Of a stretch of 5,197 bases of DNA, positions 1-5,197 are shown piece after piece. A program made the translations under genes and the position numbers. A model generated the notes under the pieces. That model saw nothing but the letters and a program-made list of their open reading frames with translations, ran no database searches and was not told the origin of the DNA. The stretch is from positions 1-5,197 of the forward strand of contig JAKSBB010001193.1 of NCBI GenBank assembly GCA_022361315.1, in the 5' to 3' direction. The stretch's first letter is position 1, and every line of letters starts with the position of its first letter. This DNA comes from Desulfobacterales bacterium. Lineage in GTDB: Bacteria > Desulfobacterota > Desulfobacteria > Desulfobacterales > Desulfobacteraceae.

Positions 1-669
1 GCCCATAAAGAACAGTCCTTCACAGGCCCCTATCTCAGACTTATGGTGAAGGATACCGGGCACGGCATGGAAAGGCAGGTGCTGGAAAAGGCCTTTGACC
101 CCTATTTTACCACCAAGGAAGTGGGCAGAGGGACCGGTTTCGGCCTTGCCCTGGTTCATGCCATTGTTGATGAACATAACGGCTTCATTCATGCGGAAAG
201 TGAGCCGGGGATTGGCTCCGCTTTTCATGTCTACTTACCGGTAGTTCAGGAACGGCTTTCAAACCGGACGGAAAAGCCCCGACCCAGGGATATCCGGGGA
301 GGCTCTGAAACCATCATGGTGGTGGATGATGAACCCGACATCAGAGAATTTACCTCTGAACTTCTTCAGAGTCTGGGATATACCGTCCATTGCTATGAAA
401 ACGGTGAAAAGGCGATGACCGCATTCAACAGCGAACCCGAACGATTTGATCTGGTGATCACGGATATGACCATGCCCCATATGACCGGTGCCGCCCTGGC
501 CAAGAATATTTTGAGCCGCCGCCAGGAGTTGCCGGTGATCCTGTGCACCGGGTACAGTGAGAACATATCCAAGCAGGAAGCCAAGGAGATCGGTATCCGG
601 AAGTATTTCCAAAAACCATTTCAGAATGAGGAACTGCTGACGGTGATCCGGGAGATTCTTGATAAATAA
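1..669 (+). CDS. Hybrid sensor histidine kinase, C-terminal part (HATPase end plus receiver domain); 5' end outside window
   Basis: The frame is open from base 1 and ends at TAA, giving 222 residues; an ATG at 43 is internal, because the coding signal continues upstream of it. Numbering from the window edge, residues 18-23 are DTGHGM (G1/N-G2 ATP-lid box), 32-39 FDPYFTTK (F box) and 42-50 the glycine-rich GRGTGFGLA (G2 box): a GHKL ATPase of a histidine kinase. A short linker leads to a CheY-like receiver at about 103-220, with the acidic pair D109/D110, phospho-acceptor D155 in VITDMTMP, conserved T183 and K205 in the KPF motif. No output domain follows, so this is a hybrid kinase that probably passes phosphate on to another partner or tunes its own activity. 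The sensor domains and phospho-histidine lie outside the window, so the signal is unknown. It converges on the ribosomal operon and is probably unrelated to it. Confidence 0.93.
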   Translation, partial: AHKEQSFTGPYLRLMVKDTGHGMERQVLEKAFDPYFTTKEVGRGTGFGLALVHAIVDEHNGFIHAESEPGIGSAFHVYLPVVQERLSNRTEKPRPRDIRGGSETIMVVDDEPDIREFTSELLQSLGYTVHCYENGEKAMTAFNSEPERFDLVITDMTMPHMTGAALAKNILSRRQELPVILCTGYSENISKQEAKEIGIRKYFQKPFQNEELLTVIREILDK

Positions 670-768
670 GGGCTGGGTAAGGGATAGGTAAGCCGGGTAA
701 AAAACGGCATCAGATTTGCCCCCGGCAAGGGGTTCAACCAAAACGATTGACCACATCAGGCAAATACC

Positions 769-812
769 AAAAATAAAGCCCCGGCAGCGATTTCTCGCTG
801 CCGGGGCTTTAT
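769..812 (-). terminator. Strong intrinsic terminator of the ribosomal protein operon, possibly bidirectional
   Basis: A perfect 18-bp inverted repeat pairs 773-790 with 795-812 around a 4-base loop (791-794). Read on the - strand the loop is GAAA, a GNRA tetraloop, and the GC-rich stem is followed by TTTT and then GG, just after a stem end reading TTTAT. It lies 27 bases past the rplQ stop, as expected for the end of the operon. On the + strand the stem is equally stable, but only TTTAT at its end resembles a U-tract. Termination of the kinase gene, which ends 103 bases before it, is therefore plausible but less certain. Confidence 0.93.
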
Positions 813-838
813 CGGCTTTATATCAGATCGGATATCTG

Positions 839-1195
839 CTAGTCAAAAATCAGCTCAATCTGAACCATGGGGGCAACGTCGCCCTTTCTGGGACCCAGTT
901 TGGTGATTCTTGTGTATCCGCCCTGTCTTGAGCTGAACTTCTCTGCTACCTCGTCAAAGAGGGTATGCACAACATCTTTTTCACGGATCACGGCAAGGGC
1001 CTGACGTCTGGCGTGAAGATCGCCGCGTTTGGCCAGGGTGACCATTTTATCTGCGATTTTTCTAAGACCCTTGGCCTTGGCTTCGGTGGTCTTGATGCTG
1101 TTGTGTTTGAACAGAGAAGTTACCATGTTTCTAAACATCGCCTTTCTGTGGGCAGAGGTCCTGTTCAGTTTTAATACGGATTTTCTATGCTTCAT
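839..1195 (-). CDS. rplQ: 50S ribosomal protein L17
   Basis: This 118-residue protein starts [20 protein letters not shown], the standard bacterial L17 N-terminus, and ends with the family's typical [12 protein letters not shown] strand. Its length matches the short bacterial form. L17 is a large-subunit protein near the peptide exit tunnel and contacts 23S rRNA. The ATG lies 6 bases after the rpoA stop, and its Shine-Dalgarno sequence lies within the last codons of rpoA, which suggests translational coupling. It is the last gene of the operon, as in many bacteria, and is followed by a strong terminator. Nothing in the protein looks unusual. Confidence 0.98.
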   Translation of the reverse strand: MKHRKSVLKLNRTSAHRKAMFRNMVTSLFKHNSIKTTEAKAKGLRKIADKMVTLAKRGDLHARRQALAVIREKDVVHTLFDEVAEKFSSRQGGYTRITKLGPRKGDVAPMVQIELIFD

Positions 1196-1201
1196 GGTAG
1201 G

Positions 1202-2224
1202 TTATTCTCCTTCCTGATTGTTCTCATCTTCCGGCGGTTCAAATCCTTCGAGATCCATTCCCAGGGAAAGTCCCATGGAACTTAAGACTTCTTTGATTTC
1301 GTTCAGTGATTTTCGTCCGAAATTCTTGGTTTTGAGCATTTCGCTGTCAGTTTTCTGTACCAGCTGGTAGATGGTGTGGATTCTGGCGTTTTTCAGACAG
1401 TTGGAACTTCTGACGGAAAGTTCCAGTTCGTCTACGGACCGGTAGATGTTCTCGTTGAATTCCTTGTCACCGTCTTCTCTTTTGACTTCAACGTCGTCCG
1501 GTTCCAGCTCTTCATCAAAGTTGATGAAGGGGTTCATCTGCTCCTTCAGGATTTTGGCCCCATAGGCAACGGAGTCGTCAGGGCTGACGCTGCCATCTGT
1601 CCAGACTTCAAGGGTGAGCTTGTCATAGTCTGTTTTCTGCCCGATACGGGAGGTACCGACCACGTATTTCACCCGTTTGATGGGGGAAGATACAGAGTCA
1701 ATGGGAATGGTACCGATGGGGGCATCATCATCCTTGTTGGCAGATGCAAGGGCGTATCCTTTTCCGGTTTTAACCACCATGACCATGTTCAATGCGCCGT
1801 TCTTGTTGACTGTGGCGATATGTTGCTCAGGGTTGAGGATTTCAACTTTTCCGTCGGGGCTGATGATATCAGCACCGGTGACCTCTGCCTCACCACTGAC
1901 ATTCAGGGTAAGGATTTTATCTTCAGTGTCGGCAACCCTGAGTTTGAGCTCCTTCAGGTTGAGGATGATTTCAGAAACATCTTCTCTAACATCAGAAATA
2001 ACGCTGTATTCATGAAGGGCATCATCGAATTTCACAGACACTATGGCAGCACCGTAGATGGATGAAAGGATGATCCGACGCAGAGAGTTACCAATGGTGA
2101 TACCATATCCCCTTTCCAGGGGTTCACAGACGAACTTGCCGTAGGTGGATGTGGTGGTAACATCAAGCTTTTCCGGTCTGATCATGTCTCGCCAGTTTAC
2201 ATATGCAAGGTTCTCAGATGACAT
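1202..2224 (-). CDS. rpoA: DNA-directed RNA polymerase subunit alpha
   Basis: The protein has 340 residues, slightly longer than the E. coli form. The N-terminal assembly domain (about 1-240) carries the signature [19 protein letters not shown] at 38-56, which forms the dimer interface and beta/beta' contacts. An acidic linker (about 238-258) leads to the C-terminal domain (about 260-328), with R272 in SVRSSNCLK corresponding to E. coli R265 and with N275, G303 and K305 in the DNA UP-element binding helices. The tail is acidic (EDENNQEGE). Alpha starts polymerase assembly, and its C-terminal domain contacts promoter DNA and activators. The ATG is preceded by AGGAG with a 6-base spacer, 49 bases after rpsD. 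Its place between rpsD and rplQ is the classical alpha-operon order. Confidence 0.99.
   Translation of the reverse strand: MSSENLAYVNWRDMIRPEKLDVTTTSTYGKFVCEPLERGYGITIGNSLRRIILSSIYGAAIVSVKFDDALHEYSVISDVREDVSEIILNLKELKLRVADTEDKILTLNVSGEAEVTGADIISPDGKVEILNPEQHIATVNKNGALNMVMVVKTGKGYALASANKDDDAPIGTIPIDSVSSPIKRVKYVVGTSRIGQKTDYDKLTLEVWTDGSVSPDDSVAYGAKILKEQMNPFINFDEELEPDDVEVKREDGDKEFNENIYRSVDELELSVRSSNCLKNARIHTIYQLVQKTDSEMLKTKNFGRKSLNEIKEVLSSMGLSLGMDLEGFEPPEDENNQEGE
1207..1212 (-). promoter_or_regulatory. Ribosome binding site of rplQ inside the 3' end of rpoA
   Basis: On the - strand AAGGAG lies in the last sense codons of rpoA (Glu-Gly-Glu), 11 bases before the rplQ ATG. Ribosomes finishing rpoA would cover it, so reinitiation or coupling is likely. 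Confidence 0.8.
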
Positions 2225-2273
2225 TTAAATCTCCTGAATAAATATTTGGATATATCATTTAATGATACACCGA

Positions 2274-2900
2274 TTATTTAGAGTAGAGCTCGACGATCAA
2301 CTGTTCCTGGATGGGCAGCGTGATATCTTCCCTTGCAGGGACACCCTTTACTTCGCCTTTGAATTTTTCTTTATCGATTTCAAGCCACTGGGGCACACCG
2401 CGTCTTACAATGGCTTCCAGGGAATCCGTGATGGCCTGGATGGCTTTGCTTTTTTCGCGAAGTTCGATAACGTCACCTTTTTTCACCTGGTAAGAAGGAA
2501 TATTAACCTTTTTGCCGTTAACGGTGAAGTGGTTGTGACGGACAAAATGTCTGCCCTGGTTTCTGGAGTTTACAAACCCAAGACGGAACACGGTGTTGTC
2601 CAAGCGAGTTTCCAGCAGAGACAGCAGGTTGGTACCGGTGATACCTTTCTGGCGGTCTGCTCTCTTGAAAGCGATTCTAAACTGTTTTTCAGAAACGCCG
2701 TAGATGCGGCGTACTTTCTGTTTTTCTCTGAGCTGAATACCGTAGTCAGACTGTTTGCTTCTCTTCTGGCCGTGCTCTCCCGGAGGAAAGCCCCTTCTGT
2801 CAAAACTACATTTATCTGAGAAACAACGGTCGCCCTTCAAAAAGAGCTTCATATTTTCGCGTCTGCACTGACGGCAAACAGATCCTCTGTATCTTGCCAA
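2274..2900 (-). CDS. rpsD: 30S ribosomal protein S4 (zinc-binding form), TTG start
   Basis: The 208-residue protein begins [12 protein letters not shown], the standard S4 N-terminus, which fixes the start at a TTG codon (2898-2900). C9, C12, C26 and C31 make the CX2C-X13-CX4C zinc site seen in the 'C+' S4 family, as in Thermus. The S4 RNA-binding domain covers about 98-160 ([14 protein letters not shown] through VKKGDVIEL). S4 is a primary 16S rRNA binder that nucleates 30S assembly; in E. coli it also represses its own operon at the rpsM start. A 98-base AT-rich spacer separates it from rpsK, longer than other gaps in this operon. It contains a strong Shine-Dalgarno sequence partly covered by a hairpin, so translation may be separately controlled; that last point is inference. 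Confidence 0.98.
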   Translation of the reverse strand: MARYRGSVCRQCRRENMKLFLKGDRCFSDKCSFDRRGFPPGEHGQKRSKQSDYGIQLREKQKVRRIYGVSEKQFRIAFKRADRQKGITGTNLLSLLETRLDNTVFRLGFVNSRNQGRHFVRHNHFTVNGKKVNIPSYQVKKGDVIELREKSKAIQAITDSLEAIVRRGVPQWLEIDKEKFKGEVKGVPAREDITLPIQEQLIVELYSK

Positions 2901-2905
2901 CGTTT

Positions 2906-2913
2906 CCTCCTTT
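2906..2913 (-). promoter_or_regulatory. Strong ribosome binding site that sets the rpsD TTG start
   Basis: On the - strand AAAGGAGG lies 5 bases before the TTG at 2900-2898. This near-perfect anti-SD match, together with the conserved MARYRG protein start, supports the TTG codon. No in-frame ATG upstream fits the family's N-terminus. Confidence 0.85.
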
Positions 2914-2929
2914 ATCGGTCCGGATAAAG
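2910..2929 (-). promoter_or_regulatory. Hairpin overlapping the rpsD ribosome binding site
   Basis: A perfect 7-bp inverted repeat (CTTTATC at 2910-2916, GATAAAG at 2923-2929, 6-base loop) ends inside the Shine-Dalgarno sequence: in the mRNA the 3' arm GAUAAAG shares AAAG with AAAGGAGG. Folding would cover the upstream half of the ribosome binding site. The stem is AU-rich and only moderately stable, so a regulatory role is inference. Confidence 0.5.
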
Positions 2930-2998
2930 TTTACACTGTTAAATGTGTTCGTATCCCAAACAAACCGAATATGGTTGCGGATAATGATTGTTTTTAAA

Positions 2999-3394
2999 TT
3001 ATACTCTTCTTCTTTTGGGCGGGCGGCAGCCGTTATGGGGAACCGGGGTCACATCTTTGATCATGGAGATGTTGAACCCAAGTGCATGCAGTGCACGCAG
3101 TGCGGATTCTCTTCCGGGTCCGGGACCTTTGACAAAAACGCCCACGTTTTTCATACCGTGTTCCATGGCCTTGGCACCGGCATCTTCGGCAACCAGCTTG
3201 GCAGCAAAGGGAGTGGACTTTCTGGAGCCCTTGAAACCCTGCATACCGGCGGAAGACCAGGAGATGGTGTTGCCGTTTTCGTCGGCGATGGTAACGATGG
3301 TGTTGTTAAAGGTAGACTGAATATGCACAATACCTGTGGAAATATTCTTTTTGGTCCGTTTTTTAGCAACGGTTTTTTTAGACTTCTTTGCCAT
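2999..3394 (-). CDS. rpsK: 30S ribosomal protein S11
   Basis: The protein has 131 residues, with a lysine-rich N-terminal tail (1-17), the core beginning [16 protein letters not shown], the [14 protein letters not shown] motif at about 89-102 and the invariant C-terminus [19 protein letters not shown]121-G122 is the asparagine-glycine pair at the position where isoaspartate forms in E. coli S11. S11 sits on the 30S platform beside the E site and helps mRNA and tRNA handling. The start is ATG with a fairly weak AAAGG ribosome binding site about 9 bases upstream, 46 bases after rpsM. The weak site suggests dependence on ribosomes arriving from rpsM, though this is inference. Confidence 0.98.
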   Translation of the reverse strand: MAKKSKKTVAKKRTKKNISTGIVHIQSTFNNTIVTIADENGNTISWSSAGMQGFKGSRKSTPFAAKLVAEDAGAKAMEHGMKNVGVFVKGPGPGRESALRALHALGFNISMIKDVTPVPHNGCRPPKRRRV

Positions 3395-3440
3395 AATAAT
3401 TTACCTTTTTATATCGAGCTGATGTTCAGCTGCTAATTAC

Positions 3441-3809
3441 CTATTTTTTCTTTTTAACAGCAGCGCGCTTGGGACCTTTTCTGGTTCTCGCATTGGTGCT
3501 GGTCCGCTGTCCGTGGCAGGGCAGGCCTTTACGATGGCGAAGTCCTCTGTAGCAGCCCAGGTCCATGAGACGCTTGATGTTCATGGAAACTTCAGATCTC
3601 AGCTCACCTTCCACCTTGAATTCGGCGTCAATGACCTTTCTGATGTCATTTACCTGGTCTTCGGTCAGGTCCATGGCTTTGGTTGTGTGTTCAATACCCG
3701 CTTTGTCGAGTATCACTTTGGATCTGCTGCTGCCGATACCATAGATATAGGTTAAAGCGATCCAAGCATGCTTGTCTTTCGGTAAGTCAACTCCTGCAAT
3801 ACGTGCCAA
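3441..3809 (-). CDS. rpsM: 30S ribosomal protein S13, TTG start
   Basis: This 122-residue protein starts [20 protein letters not shown], with the N-terminus universal in bacterial S13, so the start is the TTG at 3807-3809. The helix-hairpin-helix-like segment [13 protein letters not shown] lies near 22-34, and the rRNA/tRNA-binding signature [20 protein letters not shown] at 88-107, followed by a basic tail ending in four lysines that reaches the P-site tRNA. The usual Val-Arg of GLPVRGQRT is Cys-His (98-99) here. S13 is in the 30S head and forms intersubunit bridges. The gap to rpmJ is 11 bases, and its Shine-Dalgarno sequence directly follows the rpmJ stop. In E. coli the rpsM start region is the S4 repression site; I cannot confirm the equivalent pseudoknot here. 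Confidence 0.98.
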   Translation of the reverse strand: MARIAGVDLPKDKHAWIALTYIYGIGSSRSKVILDKAGIEHTTKAMDLTEDQVNDIRKVIDAEFKVEGELRSEVSMNIKRLMDLGCYRGLRHRKGLPCHGQRTSTNARTRKGPKRAAVKKKK

Positions 3810-3815
3810 ATTTCT

Positions 3816-3821
3816 TCTCCC
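3816..3821 (-). promoter_or_regulatory. Ribosome binding site of rpsM touching the rpmJ stop codon
   Basis: On the - strand GGGAGA starts at the last base of the rpmJ TAG and lies 6 bases before the rpsM TTG. This supports the TTG start and translational coupling between L36 and S13. Confidence 0.75.
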
Positions 3822-3934
3822 TATCCCTGACGCTGTTTGTGGCGTTTGTTAACACAAATGACTCTAACGACACCACGCCGTTTGATGACTTTGCAGTCCC
3901 TGCAGATTTTTTTAACAGATGCTCTTACTTTCAT
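3821..3934 (-). CDS. rpmJ: 50S ribosomal protein L36 (zinc-binding form)
   Basis: A 37-codon gene translates as [20 protein letters not shown] then [17 protein letters not shown], an unmistakable bacterial L36. C11, C14, C27 and H32 form its zinc ribbon (CX2C-X12-CX4H), so this is the zinc-dependent 'C+' form rather than the zinc-free paralogue. L36 is the smallest 50S protein and helps fold 23S rRNA near the peptidyl transferase and factor-binding region. The ATG follows AGGAG (3942-3946) with a 7-base spacer. It lies 74 bases after infA and 11 bases before rpsM, a common bacterial placement. It is complete and shows no unusual features. Confidence 0.97.
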   Translation of the reverse strand: MKVRASVKKICRDCKVIKRRGVVRVICVNKRHKQRQG

Positions 3935-3982
3935 CCATTTGCTCCTAGTCTCGAATTGAGATTGAATATCTTTGGTGATTCA

Positions 3983-4002
3983 GGGGCTGATGGTTCAGCC
4001 CC
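3983..4002 (-). promoter_or_regulatory. GC-rich hairpin between infA and rpmJ, no U-tract
   Basis: A perfect 8-bp inverted repeat (GGGGCTGA at 3983-3990 and TCAGCCCC at 3995-4002) encloses a 4-base loop. On the - strand it begins 6 bases after the infA stop. It is followed by TGAATCACC rather than a run of T, so it does not look like a full intrinsic terminator. Possible roles are partial attenuation, an RNase processing site or protection of the upstream mRNA; which one applies is not shown by the sequence. Confidence 0.6.
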
Positions 4003-4008
4003 GACCAC

Positions 4009-4227
4009 TTATTTATATCTATACGTAATTCTTCCGCGGCTCAGATCGTAGGGTGAAATCTCTACGGTTACCTTGTCTCCGGGCAGGATCTTGATAAAAT
4101 GCATTCTCATTTTCCCGGAAATGTGTGCCAGTAGAACATGGCCGTTCTCCAGCTCAACCCTGAACATGGCATTGGGAAGGGTTTCGAGAACTTTCCCGTC
4201 AACTTTTATGGGTTCTTCTTTTGCCAT
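4009..4227 (-). CDS. infA: Translation initiation factor IF-1
   Basis: This is 72 residues, the usual family length, starting [20 protein letters not shown] and containing the diagnostic [20 protein letters not shown] (21-40) and [20 protein letters not shown] (51-70). It forms one S1-like OB fold. IF-1 binds the 30S A site during initiation and stimulates IF-2 and IF-3. The ATG is preceded by AGGAG (4241-4245) with a rather long 13-base spacer. It lies 31 bases after the secY stop, and rpmJ follows 74 bases downstream after a GC-rich hairpin. An infA between secY and rpmJ is a known cluster arrangement, although adk and/or map often lie between secY and infA in other lineages. Confidence 0.98.
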   Translation of the reverse strand: MAKEEPIKVDGKVLETLPNAMFRVELENGHVLLAHISGKMRMHFIKILPGDKVTVEISPYDLSRGRITYRYK

Positions 4228-4258
4228 AATCTTAATCGGTCTCCTTCATGTGAATGGT

Positions 4259-5197
4259 TTAGGATCTACCCTTAATCCGCTTGCCGCCTGACCGTCCCAG
4301 GAATCCATCGTAGTTACCGGTGATGAGGTGGGATTCAATCTGGGAAATGGTGTCAATGGAGACACCCACAACGATCAGAAGCGCTGTGCCGCCGAAGTAA
4401 AACGGTACGTTAAATTTATCCATGAGCACGGTGGGCAGTACACAAACCGCGGACACGTAAATGGCACCGCCCACAGTGATGCGGGTCAGCACCCGATCAA
4501 TGTATTCAGCAGTCCGTTTGCCCGGTCTGATACCTGGAATATACCCGCCGTTCTTTTTCATGTTTTCCGCCACATCTTCGGGGTTGAACTGTACTGCTGT
4601 ATAAAAGAAACAGAAGAACACGATAAACCCGACAAAGAGCAGATAATACCATATTGTTCCCGGGCTGAAAAGGGCCGCGATGGTTTGCAGTACGGGCAGG
4701 TTGCCGAACTGCGCCAGCGTGGTGGGGAACATGATAATCGACGATGCAAAGATCGGCGGAATAACACCGGCTGTATTTATCTTAAGCGGCAGATGAGATG
4801 TCTGTCCGCCGTACATTTTCCGGCCCACCACACGTTTGGCGTAGTGTACCGGTATTCTGCGCTGGGCCTGTTCCATGAAAATGATGCCGGCAACCACCGC
4901 AACCATGATAACGATAAGGACGATGGCTGAGAAGATACCCATTTCCCCGCTGCTCAGCAGCCGGGTCATGTTGATCCCGGCAGAGGGCATATTGGCGACA
5001 ATACCGGCGAAGATGATCAGGGAGATACCGTTACCGATACCTCTTTCCGTGATCTGTTCACCCAGCCACATGATAAACGCCGTACCCGCAGTCAGGGTGA
5101 TAATGGTAATCAGCCTGAATTCCCATCCGGGGTAAGGTACGATGGGCACCCCGGCAGGAGAGGTCATGGATTCCAGGCCAACGGCAATGCCGAAGCC
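4259..5197 (-). CDS. secY: Preprotein translocase subunit SecY, C-terminal part; 5' end outside window
   Basis: The frame is open to the right edge and gives the last 312 residues; by comparison with the roughly 440-residue E. coli protein about 120-130 N-terminal residues are missing. The methionine at 5167 is internal, since [10 protein letters not shown] before it matches the family. Visible landmarks, numbered from the edge, are [17 protein letters not shown] (43-59, the cytosolic end of TM4 into TM5), ERGQRRI-like [15 protein letters not shown] (108-122), the TM7 segment [16 protein letters not shown], the C5 loop with GIRPG (R224, the essential arginine of E. coli R357), and [14 protein letters not shown] of TM10. 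The C-terminal tail is basic (GGKRIKGRS). SecY forms the SecYEG channel that receives chains from SecA and the ribosome. Its position upstream of infA marks the end of the spc part of the cluster. Confidence 0.98.
   Translation of the reverse strand, partial: GFGIAVGLESMTSPAGVPIVPYPGWEFRLITIITLTAGTAFIMWLGEQITERGIGNGISLIIFAGIVANMPSAGINMTRLLSSGEMGIFSAIVLIVIMVAVVAGIIFMEQAQRRIPVHYAKRVVGRKMYGGQTSHLPLKINTAGVIPPIFASSIIMFPTTLAQFGNLPVLQTIAALFSPGTIWYYLLFVGFIVFFCFFYTAVQFNPEDVAENMKKNGGYIPGIRPGKRTAEYIDRVLTRITVGGAIYVSAVCVLPTVLMDKFNVPFYFGGTALLIVVGVSIDTISQIESHLITGNYDGFLGRSGGKRIKGRS

Noticed and set aside
676..700. Three GGTAA units at 676-680, 687-691 and 696-700
   Set aside because: Short, unevenly spaced and with no matching family of repeats in the window; probably chance.
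259..756. Long open frame on the - strand across the kinase receiver domain
   Set aside because: It lies antisense to a clear receiver domain, has no recognisable protein family and runs through the intergenic region; a shadow frame.
714..765. Inverted repeat ATTTGCC (714-720) / GGCAAAT (759-765), with a small TTGCC/GGCAA hairpin at 716-728
   Set aside because: A 7-bp match over a 38-base loop is weak and there is no T-tract; not enough for a terminator call.
1376..2065. Open frame of 229 codons on the + strand inside rpoA
   Set aside because: Fully antisense to conserved rpoA, with no domain or convincing ribosome binding site.
2253..2267. Inverted repeat TATCATT/AATGATA between rpsD and rpoA
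   Set aside because: AT-rich, short and with almost no loop space; likely chance in an AT-rich spacer.
2262..2819. Open frames on the + strand antisense to rpsD, and similarly 2894-3436 antisense to rpsK
   Set aside because: Both mirror the codon pattern of the conserved ribosomal genes and have no family resemblance.
2925..2975. Possible weak promoter on the - strand in the rpsK-rpsD gap (TTGGGA, 18 bases, TGTAAA)
   Set aside because: Each box matches the sigma-70 consensus only in part, in an AT-rich spacer where such matches occur by chance.
1..5197. Mobile elements, CRISPR arrays, tRNA/rRNA genes or frameshifted genes
   Set aside because: No repeat arrays, transposase motifs, RNA gene features or broken frames were seen; gene order and proteins are those of a normal ribosomal cluster.

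Overview
The window fits a Gram-negative bacterium of moderate GC content. I would place it tentatively in the Desulfobacterota (deltaproteobacterial, Desulfobacteraceae-like). That rests on the style of the ribosomal proteins (zinc-binding S4 and L36) and of the PAS/hybrid-kinase-like C-terminus. It is inference, not a database result.

Layout. Positions 1-669 on the + strand hold the C-terminal part of a hybrid sensor histidine kinase: the end of an ATPase domain followed by a receiver domain. Positions 670-838 form a convergent intergenic region with a very strong intrinsic terminator (stem 773-790/795-812). Everything from 839 to 5197 is on the - strand and is the distal part of the spc/alpha ribosomal protein cluster. 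In transcription order it reads secY (partial, runs off the right edge) - infA - rpmJ - rpsM - rpsK - rpsD - rpoA - rplQ. The small rpmJ gene (37 codons, 3821-3934) is easily missed because of its size.

How the genes work together. SecY is the membrane translocon channel. IF-1 acts in translation initiation. L36 and L17 are 50S proteins, and S13, S11 and S4 are 30S proteins. RpoA is the RNA polymerase alpha subunit. Short gaps, Shine-Dalgarno sequences embedded in upstream gene ends (rpmJ/rpsM, rpoA/rplQ), and a single strong terminator after rplQ all support one co-transcribed unit.

This is mainly a conserved housekeeping region, and I see no new defence, mobile or secondary-metabolite system. 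The points worth a second look are regulatory. Both rpsM and rpsD start with TTG. A hairpin overlaps the rpsD ribosome binding site in an unusually long 98-bp spacer. A perfect 8-bp GC-rich hairpin lies between infA and rpmJ without a U-tract. secY adjoins infA directly, with no adk or map between them. The terminator carries a tandem copy of one end of its stem.
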